Shown: in pieces, positions 1 to 8,679 of the stretch
Numbering within the stretch: position 1 is the stretch's first letter
Layout: every line of letters starts with the position of its first letter
Origin: Corynebacterium aquatimens
Lineage (GTDB): Bacteria > Actinomycetota > Actinomycetes > Mycobacteriales > Mycobacteriaceae
Direction of reading: 5' to 3'
Length of the DNA stretch: 64,000 bases
NCBI RefSeq assembly: GCF_030408395.1
Contig: NZ_CP046980.1
Span: 682,001 to 746,000, forward strand
Program-made: the position numbers and the translations under genes
Notes under the pieces: model-generated
Told to the model about the DNA's origin: nothing
Seen by the model: the letters and a program-made list of their open reading frames with translations, nothing else
Database searches by the model: none

Positions 1-112
1 AGCCTGATTCACCGATCACACCAAGGCGTTCCCCAGGGTGAATATCAAAGGAGATGCCGTGCACAATGCCGTCGATAGTGAGGTTGCGCACGGTTACCAG
101 CGGTGCATTCAT
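1..112 (-). CDS. Oligopeptide ABC transporter ATP-binding protein, N-terminus only
   Basis: Only the first 37 codons lie in the window; the gene runs off the left edge. The translation begins MNAPLVTVRNLTI and reaches ERLGVIGESG, the start of a Walker A loop, so this is the ATPase that powers the importer encoded just upstream. The ATG overlaps the stop codon of the preceding permease (ATGA, 109-112), which implies translational coupling. Whether it is a single DppD-type ATPase or a DppD-DppF fusion cannot be seen. Confidence 0.85.
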   Translation of the reverse strand, partial: MNAPLVTVRNLTIDGIVHGISFDIHPGERLGVIGESG

Positions 113-924
113 CGTTTTGCCTCCCTGGGGTTGAGCGCGTCGCGGAGGCCGTCGCCAAGCATATTGAAGCCCATGACCGTAAGCGCGATGGACAGCCCTG
201 GCCACAGCGCGAGGTAGGGGGCCGTGGCGAGGTACGGCTGCGAGGACTGGAGCATGCGGCCCCAGGATGCGTAGGGCGCTGGCGTGCCGAGGCCGAGGAA
301 GGACAGCCCAGCTTCCGCCAGGATGGCCAAGGCGAGGGACACGGAAATCTGCACGATCAACACGGCAAGGATGTTGGGCAGAACGTGCTGCCATGCAATG
401 AGGATGCCCGGTACGCGCGAGATGCGCGCGGATAATACGTAATCCTGCGACATGACTTGGAGCGTTGCCACGCGGCTGACGCGCGCAAACCCCGGGATCC
501 CGGCGATGCCAATAGCTAAGACGACAATCCACGTGGATGCGCCAAAAACCGCAGTGAACACGATCGCCAGCAGCAGCGCAGGGAAGGCGAGCACCACGTC
601 ACTGATCCTCATGATGATGGCCTCCACCCATCCGCGCCGCATGCCAGCCCACACGCCCAGCGGCACGCCGATGAGCGCAGAGATGCTTACCGACGCAACA
701 GCGACCAGCAAGGTCAGCCTTGCGCCCACCATGATGCGGCTTAGCACATCGCGGCCATATTGGTCCGTACCCAGAATGTGGGCTGGGTCGAAGGCATTGA
801 GGCGTATGGACGGCTCCGCCTGCAGCGGGTCATGCGGCGTCCAGACCAGTGAGACCAGCGCGGTGACAAGTAGCAATAAAACCAGCCCAAGGCCGATCCA
901 CCCACCGGAACGAGGAAACTTCAT
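109..924 (-). CDS. Peptide/nickel ABC transporter permease, DppC type
   Basis: This 271-residue inner-membrane permease of the binding-protein-dependent (BPD_transp_1) family forms the channel together with the DppB-like protein encoded just upstream. A transmembrane segment near residues 9-28 is followed by the DppC-type DPLQAEPSIRLNAFDP linker and HILGTDQYGRDVLSR motif, then five more hydrophobic segments. The EAGLSFLGLGTPAP stretch near the C-terminus is typical of DppC/OppC. It overlaps its neighbours by 4 bases on both sides, so the importer genes form one translationally coupled operon. The substrate cannot be told from the sequence; oligopeptides are most likely, nickel or other small ligands are possible. 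Confidence 0.9.
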   Translation of the reverse strand: MKFPRSGGWIGLGLVLLLLVTALVSLVWTPHDPLQAEPSIRLNAFDPAHILGTDQYGRDVLSRIMVGARLTLLVAVASVSISALIGVPLGVWAGMRRGWVEAIIMRISDVVLAFPALLLAIVFTAVFGASTWIVVLAIGIAGIPGFARVSRVATLQVMSQDYVLSARISRVPGILIAWQHVLPNILAVLIVQISVSLALAILAEAGLSFLGLGTPAPYASWGRMLQSSQPYLATAPYLALWPGLSIALTVMGFNMLGDGLRDALNPREAKR

Positions 925-1922
925 GCTGACCTCCTCAGACGCGGATCGATGAAGCGGTAGGCGATGTCCACGAGCAGGTTGACCAGCAACGTGAACACCA
1001 CCAGCAGCATGAGGACGGTTTGGACTGTGGTCAGATCGCGCGTTGCAACGGAATCCAGCAGCATCGACCCGAGCCCGGGGATGACAAACACGCGTTCAAT
1101 CACCACTGCGCCGACCACGAGGCTGGTGAGCTGCACACCAGTGACGGTGAGCACTGGCAACAGGGCATTCTTCAAGGCGTGCTTGCGAACGGCCACGCTG
1201 CGTGGCGTGCCTACCGCGCGTGATGTGCGGACGTAATCTTTGCCCACCTCTTCGAGCACGGAGGAGCGCACGTAGCGCGTCAGGATGGACGCTTGCACCA
1301 GAGTCAATGCGCACACCGGCAACACCAAGTGGGACAGGAAGCTGGCGAAGTTCGCGTTCGGCGGCACCCATCCGTTGGCGGGCAGCCATCCTAACCAGAC
1401 GGAGAACACCGCCACGGCGAGGATTCCCACCAAGAAGCTGGGCACCGCGATGCCAACCTGGATGAGTGCGGAGAGGATCGCCGCGTCCGGTTTACGGTCG
1501 CGGTTGGCCAGGTACATCCCCAGCGGCACGGCAACGGCAATGGAAAGCACCATGGCGCTCAGCGCCAGGATCGCCGACACCGCCGCGCGGTCCAACACCA
1601 AAGGCGTGATGTCTTGCTTGCTGGTCAGCGACACGCCAAAATCGCCCGTGAGCAGCCCGCCGATCCACGAGAAATACTGGGTGATCAGGGGCCTATCGGT
1701 ACCAAGTTGGTGTGCCAGTTCCGCGACGGCCTCATCCGTCGCAGTCACGCCTAACGCGATGCGGGCCGGATCACCGGGTACGGCGCGCAGCAGCAGAAAG
1801 ATCACAACGCTGGCTCCAAAAAGGGTCACAGCAAACCGCAGCAGGATCTGGCTAATCACGTCCACCAGCGGCCGCGAAGAACGCGCGACTGGTGCCGGTT
1901 TAGTATTCGTTGCTGTACTCAT
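921..1922 (-). CDS. Peptide/nickel ABC transporter permease, DppB type
   Basis: This 333-residue permease is the partner of the DppC-like subunit. It shows an N-terminal membrane segment (about residues 28-48), the DppB-type PGDPARIALG motif, a large periplasmic loop, and the coupling region SILTRYVRSSVLEEVGKDYV followed by VGTPRSVAVRKHALKNALLP. The C-terminus has the usual VVIERVFVIPGLGSMLLDSV motif. The N-terminal ~25 residues (MSTATNTKPAPVARSSRPL) are a cytoplasmic extension. The start ATG overlaps the stop of the lipoprotein gene by 4 bases. Confidence 0.9.
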   Translation of the reverse strand: MSTATNTKPAPVARSSRPLVDVISQILLRFAVTLFGASVVIFLLLRAVPGDPARIALGVTATDEAVAELAHQLGTDRPLITQYFSWIGGLLTGDFGVSLTSKQDITPLVLDRAAVSAILALSAMVLSIAVAVPLGMYLANRDRKPDAAILSALIQVGIAVPSFLVGILAVAVFSVWLGWLPANGWVPPNANFASFLSHLVLPVCALTLVQASILTRYVRSSVLEEVGKDYVRTSRAVGTPRSVAVRKHALKNALLPVLTVTGVQLTSLVVGAVVIERVFVIPGLGSMLLDSVATRDLTTVQTVLMLLVVFTLLVNLLVDIAYRFIDPRLRRSA

Positions 1923-3445
1923 CGCCGCGCCACCCCCGACAGATCGAGGCCGTCCGTAATCACATTCGGATTGACCCCCGTGACCCCCGGTGCGGTGAGC
2001 ACAATGTTGGGGGAGTTAGCCAGTGTCACTGCGCCAGCATCCGCCATGATGGCGTCGATGGCCGCCTGCATGGAACTTATCTGCCCTGCTTGATCAGATA
2101 CGTCCGCGGCCGCGAAATCATCCCGAACAGCCGCGGAATCATAGCCAAGGTAGTACTCCGGATTGCCAAACAGCGTTGGCATATCGCGGGGTTCCACGTG
2201 CGCGATCAGCGACGCCTGGTAATCGTGCCGCTTGAGCACCTGGCCGAGCCAGACTGCGGGGAATTCCACTGTTTCGAGCTTCACCTGGAACCCGACGTCA
2301 CGCAGCTGAGAGAAGATCAGCTCGGCGGCTGCTTGTGCGTACGGCAGCGAGGGGATGGTCAGGGTCACTTCCGGCTTCTGGCCGGCAAGCAGTTCCCGCG
2401 CTTTAGCGGGATCAAAGGGGTAGTAATCCTTGCCCGTGTACCAGGGGTCGGTTGGGGGGACGGGTGCGCCGCCGGTATCGGTGGCTAGTCCGTTGAACAC
2501 CACGCGGTTAAGCGCGTCGCGGTCGATCGCGTAGGCCACAGCCTTGCGTACGTCGGGGTCGTTGAAAGGTGCGATGCGGTTGTTCAAGCTCAGCAGCACC
2601 TCACCGTTGGTTGTTCCCACGGAGACCGAAAAGTCGTCGGGAAGCGTGCTCAAAAGCTCGGGCGCCTGCAGCGACCACAGCACATCAATATCGCCGACGC
2701 GCAGCGCGTTCACGGAGCTCACGGCGTCCGCGAAGTAGCGTATCGACGCGTCGTCACGCGCGGGCTCCCCCCAGTAATCCTCGCGCTTGCGGAAAGAAAT
2801 CGACTGGCCCACGGCGAATTTGTCGACCGTGTACGGTCCGGTCCCGATGGGGTCCGTGGCCAACGTGTCTATCCCCGCGGGCGTCATCATCGCGCCGGTC
2901 AAGGTACCCATGGACCACAGCCACGAGTTGCTCGGCGCCTTCAGTTTTACGCGGAGCACATGCTTATCGACGGCCTCCACATCCTCCACCGGTGCCATCT
3001 GCGCGGACAGTCCGTTGGTCCAGGATTCAAGCACGTAGTTGATGGAAAACGCAGCTGTTTCCGCAGTGAACTCGTCCCCGTTGGAAAAACGCACACCTTC
3101 GCGCAGCTGGAAGGTGTACTCGGTGCGGTCTTCGCTGATCTCCCAGGATGTGGCTAAAAGCGGCGCGGGTTTGCCCCGCTCGTCGATACGCACGAGCGTT
3201 TCGTACACATTGGCCATGAGCGCCTGGGGGATCGCGGCGCCGCCTGTCGTGGTGAAGTCCAGCGAAGCGGGTGCGCCGGTTGTACCTACGACAACGCCGC
3301 GCGTATCCGCACGGCCAATGACGGTCGAGGTGCTCCCGGCCGAACACGCAGTGAGCGTACTAATCGCCAAAACCCCGGCCAGCGTCGCCTTTGCTGTGGT
3401 GGCGGCGCTCCGGGGCGTTCGAGTGTCTGGGAAGACCATGGCCAT
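1919..3445 (-). CDS. Extracellular solute-binding lipoprotein of a peptide ABC importer
   Basis: About 508 residues. This is the ligand-binding subunit (SBP_bac_5 / DppA-OppA family) of the importer, anchored to the outer face of the membrane. A hydrophobic signal sequence (ATLAGVLAISTLTAC) ends in a lipobox whose Cys would be lipidated. Family signatures include TYVF-like YTFQLREGVRFSNGDEF, IGTGPYTVDKF and VRKAVAYAIDRDAL. I chose the ATG at 3445 (MAMVFPD); a TTG at 3460 and an ATG at 3439 are alternatives and no strong ribosome site decides between them. The GntR gene lies 84 bases upstream on the same strand, so regulator and importer may share a transcript. Confidence 0.88.
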   Translation of the reverse strand: MAMVFPDTRTPRSAATTAKATLAGVLAISTLTACSAGSTSTVIGRADTRGVVVGTTGAPASLDFTTTGGAAIPQALMANVYETLVRIDERGKPAPLLATSWEISEDRTEYTFQLREGVRFSNGDEFTAETAAFSINYVLESWTNGLSAQMAPVEDVEAVDKHVLRVKLKAPSNSWLWSMGTLTGAMMTPAGIDTLATDPIGTGPYTVDKFAVGQSISFRKREDYWGEPARDDASIRYFADAVSSVNALRVGDIDVLWSLQAPELLSTLPDDFSVSVGTTNGEVLLSLNNRIAPFNDPDVRKAVAYAIDRDALNRVVFNGLATDTGGAPVPPTDPWYTGKDYYPFDPAKARELLAGQKPEVTLTIPSLPYAQAAAELIFSQLRDVGFQVKLETVEFPAVWLGQVLKRHDYQASLIAHVEPRDMPTLFGNPEYYLGYDSAAVRDDFAAADVSDQAGQISSMQAAIDAIMADAGAVTLANSPNIVLTAPGVTGVNPNVITDGLDLSGVARR

Positions 3446-3529
3446 TGAGAGTACATCCAAGAATGCACTCGATGAATTTATTCGTGGTTTAAATTCGCGA
3501 CTGCGGACCTATGAATCCGGTTTTATGTT

Positions 3530-4288
3530 TTATGGCAGGACCAGCTCAAACTTCAAAGGAATCGAAGACCCGCGCACGTTCGACATGATCAGGTCAGCCA
3601 TATTCCCGGGGATTGCGCACTCGGCATACTCAACTGGCTCGCCCTGGAACGTCGAGGCGCGGAGCTCTTCGCTCCACACCGGGGCGGACTCCTCCAACTG
3701 AAGAAGCTGTTGCTCTTCCTCCGTCGTCATGCGGACGCGAACGCGGCGCACGACGTTATCAATCTTGACACCGCTACGGGCCAGTTGCGCATGAACGGAT
3801 TCGCTGTCCTCAGTCAAGGTAAGGAAGCGCTCGCCGATAGCAATTGGGAACACGTTGGTTTGAACCATGACGGGCAGATCGTCTGCGTAGCGAACGCGCT
3901 CGATCTTCACCACGTCATCGCCGGGCGACAAGTGCAGCGCTGCGGCGATCTGCTCGTCTGCAGGCTCGCGCACGATACGCAAGATCTTCTGGCCGGGGGT
4001 CTTCTTCGTATCTTCGATCAAGGTGGTGGCGGACAGCAGAGAGTCGAAGCTGGATGTGCCGCGGTGATCAAGCACGATCGACCGGCGTCCACGACCGGAA
4101 GACACAAGTCCTTCAGTGCGCAATGACGCTACCGCTTGGCGCACGGGACCGCGCGAAGAATCAAACTTCTCGCATAACTCTGCTTCAGAGGGGAGGGGAT
4201 CGCCAGGGGAAAGTTTTCCGCTTTCAATCAAAGAGTGCAGGTAGGCCGCAATCTCTTCGTGCTGTTGGCGTGAACGTGTAGCAGAAAT
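3530..4288 (-). CDS. GntR-family transcriptional regulator (HutC/UTRA type), apparent ATT start
   Basis: The protein has an N-terminal winged helix (GKLSPGDPLPSEAELCEKF, then SSRGPVRQAVASLRTEGLV) and a C-terminal UTRA ligand-binding domain. It precedes the peptide importer genes on the same strand and is their likely local regulator. The first ATG/GTG/TTG in frame is TTG at 4231, which would remove helix 1 of the DNA-binding domain and has no ribosome site. Nineteen codons upstream an ATT (4286-4288) sits 7 bases after a good AGGAG (4296-4300), and the extra residues (EEIAAYLHSLIESGKLSPGD) complete the normal GntR fold. A TGA stop lies seven codons before this ATT, so no standard start codon can give a full-length protein. 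I therefore annotate from ATT (252 residues). Confidence 0.8.
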   Translation of the reverse strand: MSATRSRQQHEEIAAYLHSLIESGKLSPGDPLPSEAELCEKFDSSRGPVRQAVASLRTEGLVSSGRGRRSIVLDHRGTSSFDSLLSATTLIEDTKKTPGQKILRIVREPADEQIAAALHLSPGDDVVKIERVRYADDLPVMVQTNVFPIAIGERFLTLTEDSESVHAQLARSGVKIDNVVRRVRVRMTTEEEQQLLQLEESAPVWSEELRASTFQGEPVEYAECAIPGNMADLIMSNVRGSSIPLKFELVLP

Positions 4289-4427
4289 GGTTCTTCTCCT
4301 CAGTATTCACAAATGTGGGTCGTCTAGCACTAGAAGTATATCGGCCCTTTTTTGAACAGGGGTAAACAGAAGCGGCTATCTGCTCGCCTGCCCCGCCCGT
4401 GTAGAAAAGAGTCTATTAAGACAGGCT

Positions 4428-5438
4428 CTACAGGCAGGCAGATGCCACGAGCTCCATGGAACGCAGCGTCTCTTCGTGCGTCGGCGATTGGAAAGAAATC
4501 ATCAGCTCATCGGCCTGCACCCGCGTAGTGAACGCGTCTAAGTACTCCGCCACGGCCGGCGCGTCACCGATCGCGCTGTAGCGCAGCATCCCAATGATCT
4601 GCTGACCCTGTGGTGAGGCCACGATCGCCTCCAACTGGTCGTCGTCAAGCTGCATTCCGCGGCGACCAATGAGGGCCTTCACCCGCTGACGGTGGACGAT
4701 CTCCGTTTGGCGCAGGGCATCGTCTGTGGTGTCCGCCGCAGTCACGTTCACCGCCGCCAAAAGGTAGGGCTCAGCACAGCTTTCCGACGGCCGGAAGTTC
4801 TCACGGTAGTACCTCGTCGCTTCCTCTAAATGCGTGGGTGCAAAGTGCGACGCGAACGCATAGGGGAGACCGAACTGCGCGGCGAGCTTGGCCCCGAACA
4901 TGGAGGAACCCAAAATGATCAGCGGAACGTTCGTGCCCGCGCCGGGGACCGCCGTGACACCGGGGATCACCGATTTATCCGCGAGGTACGCCTGCAATTC
5001 CAACACATCGTTGGGGAAATTCTCCGCAGCATGGGGATCACGCCGCAGCGCGCGGCCCAGCGTGTTGTGGTCTGTACCCGGTGCCCGCCCTAAACCCAAA
5101 TCAATGCGGTCGGGGTACAACTCGGCGAGGGTGCCGAACTGCTCAGCAATGACGTAGGGGGAGTGGTTCGGCAGCATGACTCCGCCCGCACCCAATCGGA
5201 TGCGGGATGTCTGCGCACCGACGTGGGAAATCAACACCGCCGGCGCGGAGGACGCGATGGACGGCATATTGTGGTGCTCCGCGTACCAGACGCGGGAATA
5301 GCCCAATTCCTCGCCCTTTTGCGCCAGCTCCACCGAGCGCTTCATGGAAGCGCCGGGCGACTCGCCCTTACGAACGGTACAAAAATCAAGGAACGACAGT
5401 GGTGTTCGCTGTGTATCGGAGGTCGCTGGCGTAGACAT
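4428..5438 (-). CDS. LLM-class flavin-dependent oxidoreductase (luciferase-like)
   Basis: This 336-residue cytoplasmic protein belongs to the bacterial luciferase-like monooxygenase family, MsnO8-like subgroup. It carries the subgroup's SFLDFCTVRKG start, the WYAEHHNMPSIASSAP flavin-pocket motif, and the RIRLGAGGVMLPNHSPY and ELYPDRIDLGLGRAPGTD motifs. A purine-rich AAAGGGTG lies 5 bases upstream of the ATG. The substrate is unknown. In C. glutamicum a homologue follows aecD and brnQ, as I recall; here it follows brnQ, separated by a hairpin. Confidence 0.88.
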   Translation of the reverse strand: MSTPATSDTQRTPLSFLDFCTVRKGESPGASMKRSVELAQKGEELGYSRVWYAEHHNMPSIASSAPAVLISHVGAQTSRIRLGAGGVMLPNHSPYVIAEQFGTLAELYPDRIDLGLGRAPGTDHNTLGRALRRDPHAAENFPNDVLELQAYLADKSVIPGVTAVPGAGTNVPLIILGSSMFGAKLAAQFGLPYAFASHFAPTHLEEATRYYRENFRPSESCAEPYLLAAVNVTAADTTDDALRQTEIVHRQRVKALIGRRGMQLDDDQLEAIVASPQGQQIIGMLRYSAIGDAPAVAEYLDAFTTRVQADELMISFQSPTHEETLRSMELVASACL

Positions 5439-5506
5439 GTTTCACCCTTTTTCGTATCAGCGGTGCTCTTCGTTACCGGCTTCAACGATACGGGGGAATT
5501 AATTAT

Positions 5507-5538
5507 TTCCTTTGGGGGTTTTCAGACCCCCAAAGGAA
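5507..5538 (-). terminator. Strong hairpin after brnQ
   Basis: An almost perfect 13-bp inverted repeat (TTCCTTTGGGGGT / ACCCCCAAAGGAA) with a short TTCAG-type loop abuts the brnQ stop codon. It probably terminates or attenuates transcription between brnQ and the flavin oxidoreductase gene. There is no long T-run on the minus strand, so it may instead protect the brnQ mRNA 3' end. Confidence 0.7.
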
Positions 5539-7005
5539 TTAGATAGTTGCCTTAGCCTCAGCGGGCGCGACGGCGTCATCCGCGTGGTTGGACTGGAGAC
5601 CTTTATCCTCCAGCTCAGCTGTGGTCGTGGGATTGAGAAGGTCGATAACCAGGCCAACCAGGAAGGCGATGAAGGTCGGCAGGATCCAGCCAAGAGACTG
5701 TTCGTGCAGCGGTGCCCAATCAACGATCGGGGCAAGCGCGGTGCTCCACTCGAAAATCTTGTAGTCGCCCGCAAGCGAGATCGGGGTAGCGATCGCGGAC
5801 CAGATGACAGCTACCCAAATCGGGACGAAGAAACCCCAGCGCAGACGCGTGCGCGAGCGGAACAACGGCTCGATCAGAGTCAGCGCGACCAGCGCGATAG
5901 CCGGCGGGTAAATGAACACGATGACCGGTGCGGCTACCATCATCACGAATTCCAGACCCTGGGTTGCCATAACCGCAGAAGCTACAGCGAAGATGATTGC
6001 CCACACGCGGTAGCTGCCGAAGAACTGCTCGGAGAAGTACTCTGCGGTAGCGGTGATCAGACCAACAGCGGTGGTCATGCAGGCAAGCAGAACCACGAGA
6101 GCGAAGATGATCTGGCCAGGCTTGTTCATCATGGTCAGTGCTGCGTCAGCCAAAAGCGGCGCACCCGAATCGTAGGTGGTTGCGTCCGGCATGGAACGCC
6201 CGATGATGCCCAGGCCAATGTACATCAGGGCAAGCATGATGCCGGCACCCAGGCCAGCGATCATGGTGCCTCGAACGATTGGCTTACCCTCGCCCACGCC
6301 CTTGTGGCGCAGGGAAGAAATGACCACGATGGAAAACGCCAGCGCGGCGATGGAGTCCATGGTCAGGTACCCCTCCAAAACACCGGCGGCGTAGGCATTG
6401 GTCGCATAGGTCTCGTTCGCGGTGTAGCCCTGATTAGTCATGGTGAACAGGGCGGTACCGATCATGATGATCAGCAGTAGCACCAGCGCCGGGGTCAGGA
6501 ACTTCCCCAGCGTGTCGGTGATCGTGGTCGGGTTCCACGACAGCGCAAGGGCGATACCAAAGAAGACCAGGTTGAACAGGGCGCGTTCCATCGTCCCGTC
6601 CCAGCCGAACACCGGAGTCATGGCGACGTCGAAGGATACGGCACTCGTACGCGGGAGAGCGTAGAACGCACCGATGGACAGGTACGCCAAGATCGGGAAG
6701 ATGATGCCGAAGAACGTTCCGGCGCGCTGTGCCAGGTCACGGACGTTCGCACCGGACAGAGCGATCGCAACGACCGCTAGAACCGGCAGCAACGCGCCCG
6801 TGGTGAGGAAGCCCAAGATAGCGGGCCAGAAGTTCTCACCCGACTGAACCGCAAGCATCGGCGGAAAAATCAGGTTACCAGCGCCGAAGAACATCGAGAA
6901 CAGGGCGAGCGACGTGAAAATGATGGCCGACTTCGGCGCACCCTTCGACGTGCCCGAGCCCGCGTTCGTGTCCGCGCCGCTGGATGGGGTCACAGCAGTA
7001 GACAT
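5539..7005 (-). CDS. brnQ: Branched-chain amino acid transport protein BrnQ (LIVCS family)
   Basis: This 488-residue sodium-coupled carrier for leucine, isoleucine and valine sits in the cytoplasmic membrane. The family start motif FSMFFGAGNLIFPPMLAVQSG follows a ~35-residue Ser/Thr/Gly-rich cytoplasmic tail, and about twelve hydrophobic segments follow. It is longer than the roughly 430-residue BrnQ typical of corynebacteria because of the N-terminal tail and a charged C-terminus. GGGAGG lies 4 bases upstream of the ATG. In C. glutamicum brnQ follows aecD directly; here maltokinase and trehalose synthase genes separate them. Confidence 0.93.
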   Translation of the reverse strand: MSTAVTPSSGADTNAGSGTSKGAPKSAIIFTSLALFSMFFGAGNLIFPPMLAVQSGENFWPAILGFLTTGALLPVLAVVAIALSGANVRDLAQRAGTFFGIIFPILAYLSIGAFYALPRTSAVSFDVAMTPVFGWDGTMERALFNLVFFGIALALSWNPTTITDTLGKFLTPALVLLLIIMIGTALFTMTNQGYTANETYATNAYAAGVLEGYLTMDSIAALAFSIVVISSLRHKGVGEGKPIVRGTMIAGLGAGIMLALMYIGLGIIGRSMPDATTYDSGAPLLADAALTMMNKPGQIIFALVVLLACMTTAVGLITATAEYFSEQFFGSYRVWAIIFAVASAVMATQGLEFVMMVAAPVIVFIYPPAIALVALTLIEPLFRSRTRLRWGFFVPIWVAVIWSAIATPISLAGDYKIFEWSTALAPIVDWAPLHEQSLGWILPTFIAFLVGLVIDLLNPTTTAELEDKGLQSNHADDAVAPAEAKATI

Positions 7006-7442
7006 AAAGCCTCCCAGGGAGATGAGTAGGTAAATAGTTGGAGTTACCTTAACACCTCAAGTCCCAGTCGAAGGTTTTCTTGCCCTAGTTTGAATTTAAT
7101 TCGGCCCCTGATTGCCGCTACCCAGCCCTCTACCCGGGCCCAGCCCATCCCAGGCCCATCCCCATGCCCAGGCCCATCCCGGCCCCATTCGCGAAATTTT
7201 GATTTGATGACCTAGCAACAAAATAGCACGACGCCGTGACCTGCGGCGTTGCCGAGGATATCGAAAGTTGGATACAAATTTCGCGTATCGCGCGTTGGGA
7301 AGAAAATGAGGCTCCTGACGATCCTGACACCCGATCGCGCCTGGCGGCAGGCCTTGAGGTGAAAGTGCAGGTCAAAAACGTGCACCCCGACTTATGGGTC
7401 GGGGTGGTGTCAGCATCGTCAGGATGCCATTTCGAGCGGCGA
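7006..7442. other. 437-bp intergenic region with C-rich repeats and nested inverted repeats
   Basis: No convincing gene is present. From 7141 to 7180 the sequence is a C-rich low-complexity tract with three near copies of CAGGCCCATCC. A small hairpin (CGCCG / CGGCG) lies near 7233-7249. An 18-bp inverted repeat with one mismatch (7314-7331 and 7406-7423) brackets the maltokinase terminator hairpin. The brnQ promoter must lie in the AT-rich stretch between about 7006 and 7110. Confidence 0.6.
7374..7405 (-). terminator. Rho-independent terminator of the treS-mak unit
   Basis: On the minus strand, ACCCCGAC and GTCGGGGT pair around a six-base loop and are followed, after GCACG, by a run of five T. 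It lies 37-68 bases beyond the maltokinase stop codon. Confidence 0.75.
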
Positions 7443-8603
7443 TCAGGATATCGTTTCGATCGCCGCGAGCGGGATCTCAACCCAATCCGGCCGGTTGTTC
7501 GCTTCGTACACAACCTCGTATGCCGCCTTATCCGCGATGTACGCAGCAAGCAGCAGCGCGTGATCTGACTCGTCGTGCTGGGGCGCGGCCTGGTCGCGGG
7601 AAGCGGGGTTCACGCCGTACCCGTCCAAGAGTGCGTTCACCGCCGAGCGCTCCCATTCATCCGAGTGCTCACCCACGGCGCGGGCGTAGCCAAAGGAGCG
7701 AACCATGCCTGCGACGTCGCGCAATGCGCAATCTGGGAGGCGGCGTTGTTCGAGAGGGCGCGCGGGCTCACCTTCGAAATCAATGAGGTACCAGCGATGA
7801 TCGGTGCGCAGGGTTTGGCCAAGGTGCAGGTCCCCGTGAATCCGCTGTACTGGTACGGATTCAATCCCCTCGACCTTGGCGTAGAGATCCCGCAGCCGGG
7901 TTTCGTATTCGGCCAGCTGGGGGGCCTTGCCCACTAGCTCGTCGAGGTGCTCGTTGAGCGTGCTTGCGATCTCAGCGCCAGAGACAGTCTTCGTCCCAAA
8001 CGTAGCGGCAAGTGCCTCATGCACGGTGCGGATTGCGGCACCAAGTGCTTGGGCCTCGGAGGCAAAGTCGTCGGCCGCGCCAGCATCGCAGGCGAGGACA
8101 AATCCGTCCTTGCCGCCGTCGATAAGCTGCTGCATCATCGCGAGCGTGCGGCCGTCGCGGGTAACGTAGCCGCGCACCCCCGCGACGAATGGGCAGTCAT
8201 CAATTTCGCTCAGCAGCTCAACATCGGGGTTGAGGCCTTCTTCGAGTTTGCGGAAGACTTTGAACATCCACTCCCGCCCGTCGTCATCAGTTGCCACGAG
8301 CGACGTGTTCGACTGGTCTGCCCCCAGCGGGGTCGCGGAGCGCGCGGTGATGTCTCCGTGGACCTCGCCGATGAAGGCAACGTTTAAGAGGTACGCGCTG
8401 GCACCATCGTCGCTGTTCAGCACATCGCGCTCATGCTTATCGACGACCACCTGGTACTCATCAGTCGTAGCATTGTCTTTCCCGCCGTGCGTGACGGACA
8501 GGATCTGCCAGGTGTAGTCGCCGAAGTTTTCGCTGGCGATGACTTCTTGGGAATCGATTGCTTCAGACTTTGCCCCGTAGAAGCGGGCTGAGTGTAGATC
8601 CAC
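7443..8603 (-). CDS. mak: Maltokinase (maltose 1-phosphate forming)
   Basis: The enzyme phosphorylates maltose with ATP to maltose 1-phosphate, the GlgE donor, and works with the trehalose synthase encoded upstream. The kinase-like (APH fold) C-terminal half has the catalytic loop RIHGDLHLGQTL and the metal-binding LIDFEGEPARPLEQRR. An ATG-less upstream extension is possible, but I chose GTG at 8603 because GGAAAGGAACC precedes it at the right distance and the protein then begins VDLHSARFYGAKSEAI (386 residues). It is 76 bases downstream of treS, in the same direction. The size fits corynebacterial Pep2/Mak, shorter than the mycobacterial enzyme. Confidence 0.88.
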   Translation of the reverse strand: MDLHSARFYGAKSEAIDSQEVIASENFGDYTWQILSVTHGGKDNATTDEYQVVVDKHERDVLNSDDGASAYLLNVAFIGEVHGDITARSATPLGADQSNTSLVATDDDGREWMFKVFRKLEEGLNPDVELLSEIDDCPFVAGVRGYVTRDGRTLAMMQQLIDGGKDGFVLACDAGAADDFASEAQALGAAIRTVHEALAATFGTKTVSGAEIASTLNEHLDELVGKAPQLAEYETRLRDLYAKVEGIESVPVQRIHGDLHLGQTLRTDHRWYLIDFEGEPARPLEQRRLPDCALRDVAGMVRSFGYARAVGEHSDEWERSAVNALLDGYGVNPASRDQAAPQHDESDHALLLAAYIADKAAYEVVYEANNRPDWVEIPLAAIETIS

Positions 8604-8679
8604 GAAAGGTTCCTTTCCGTCCGCGGTGTGCTGGTTCTCGCGCAGCGCGGGTGTGCTCTCCGGTGGTTGCAGTGTGGTC

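Noticed and set aside
7130..7549. Frames on both strands across the 7.1-7.5 kb gap
   Set aside because: They are basic, low-complexity, overlap the maltokinase end, and have no ribosome site.
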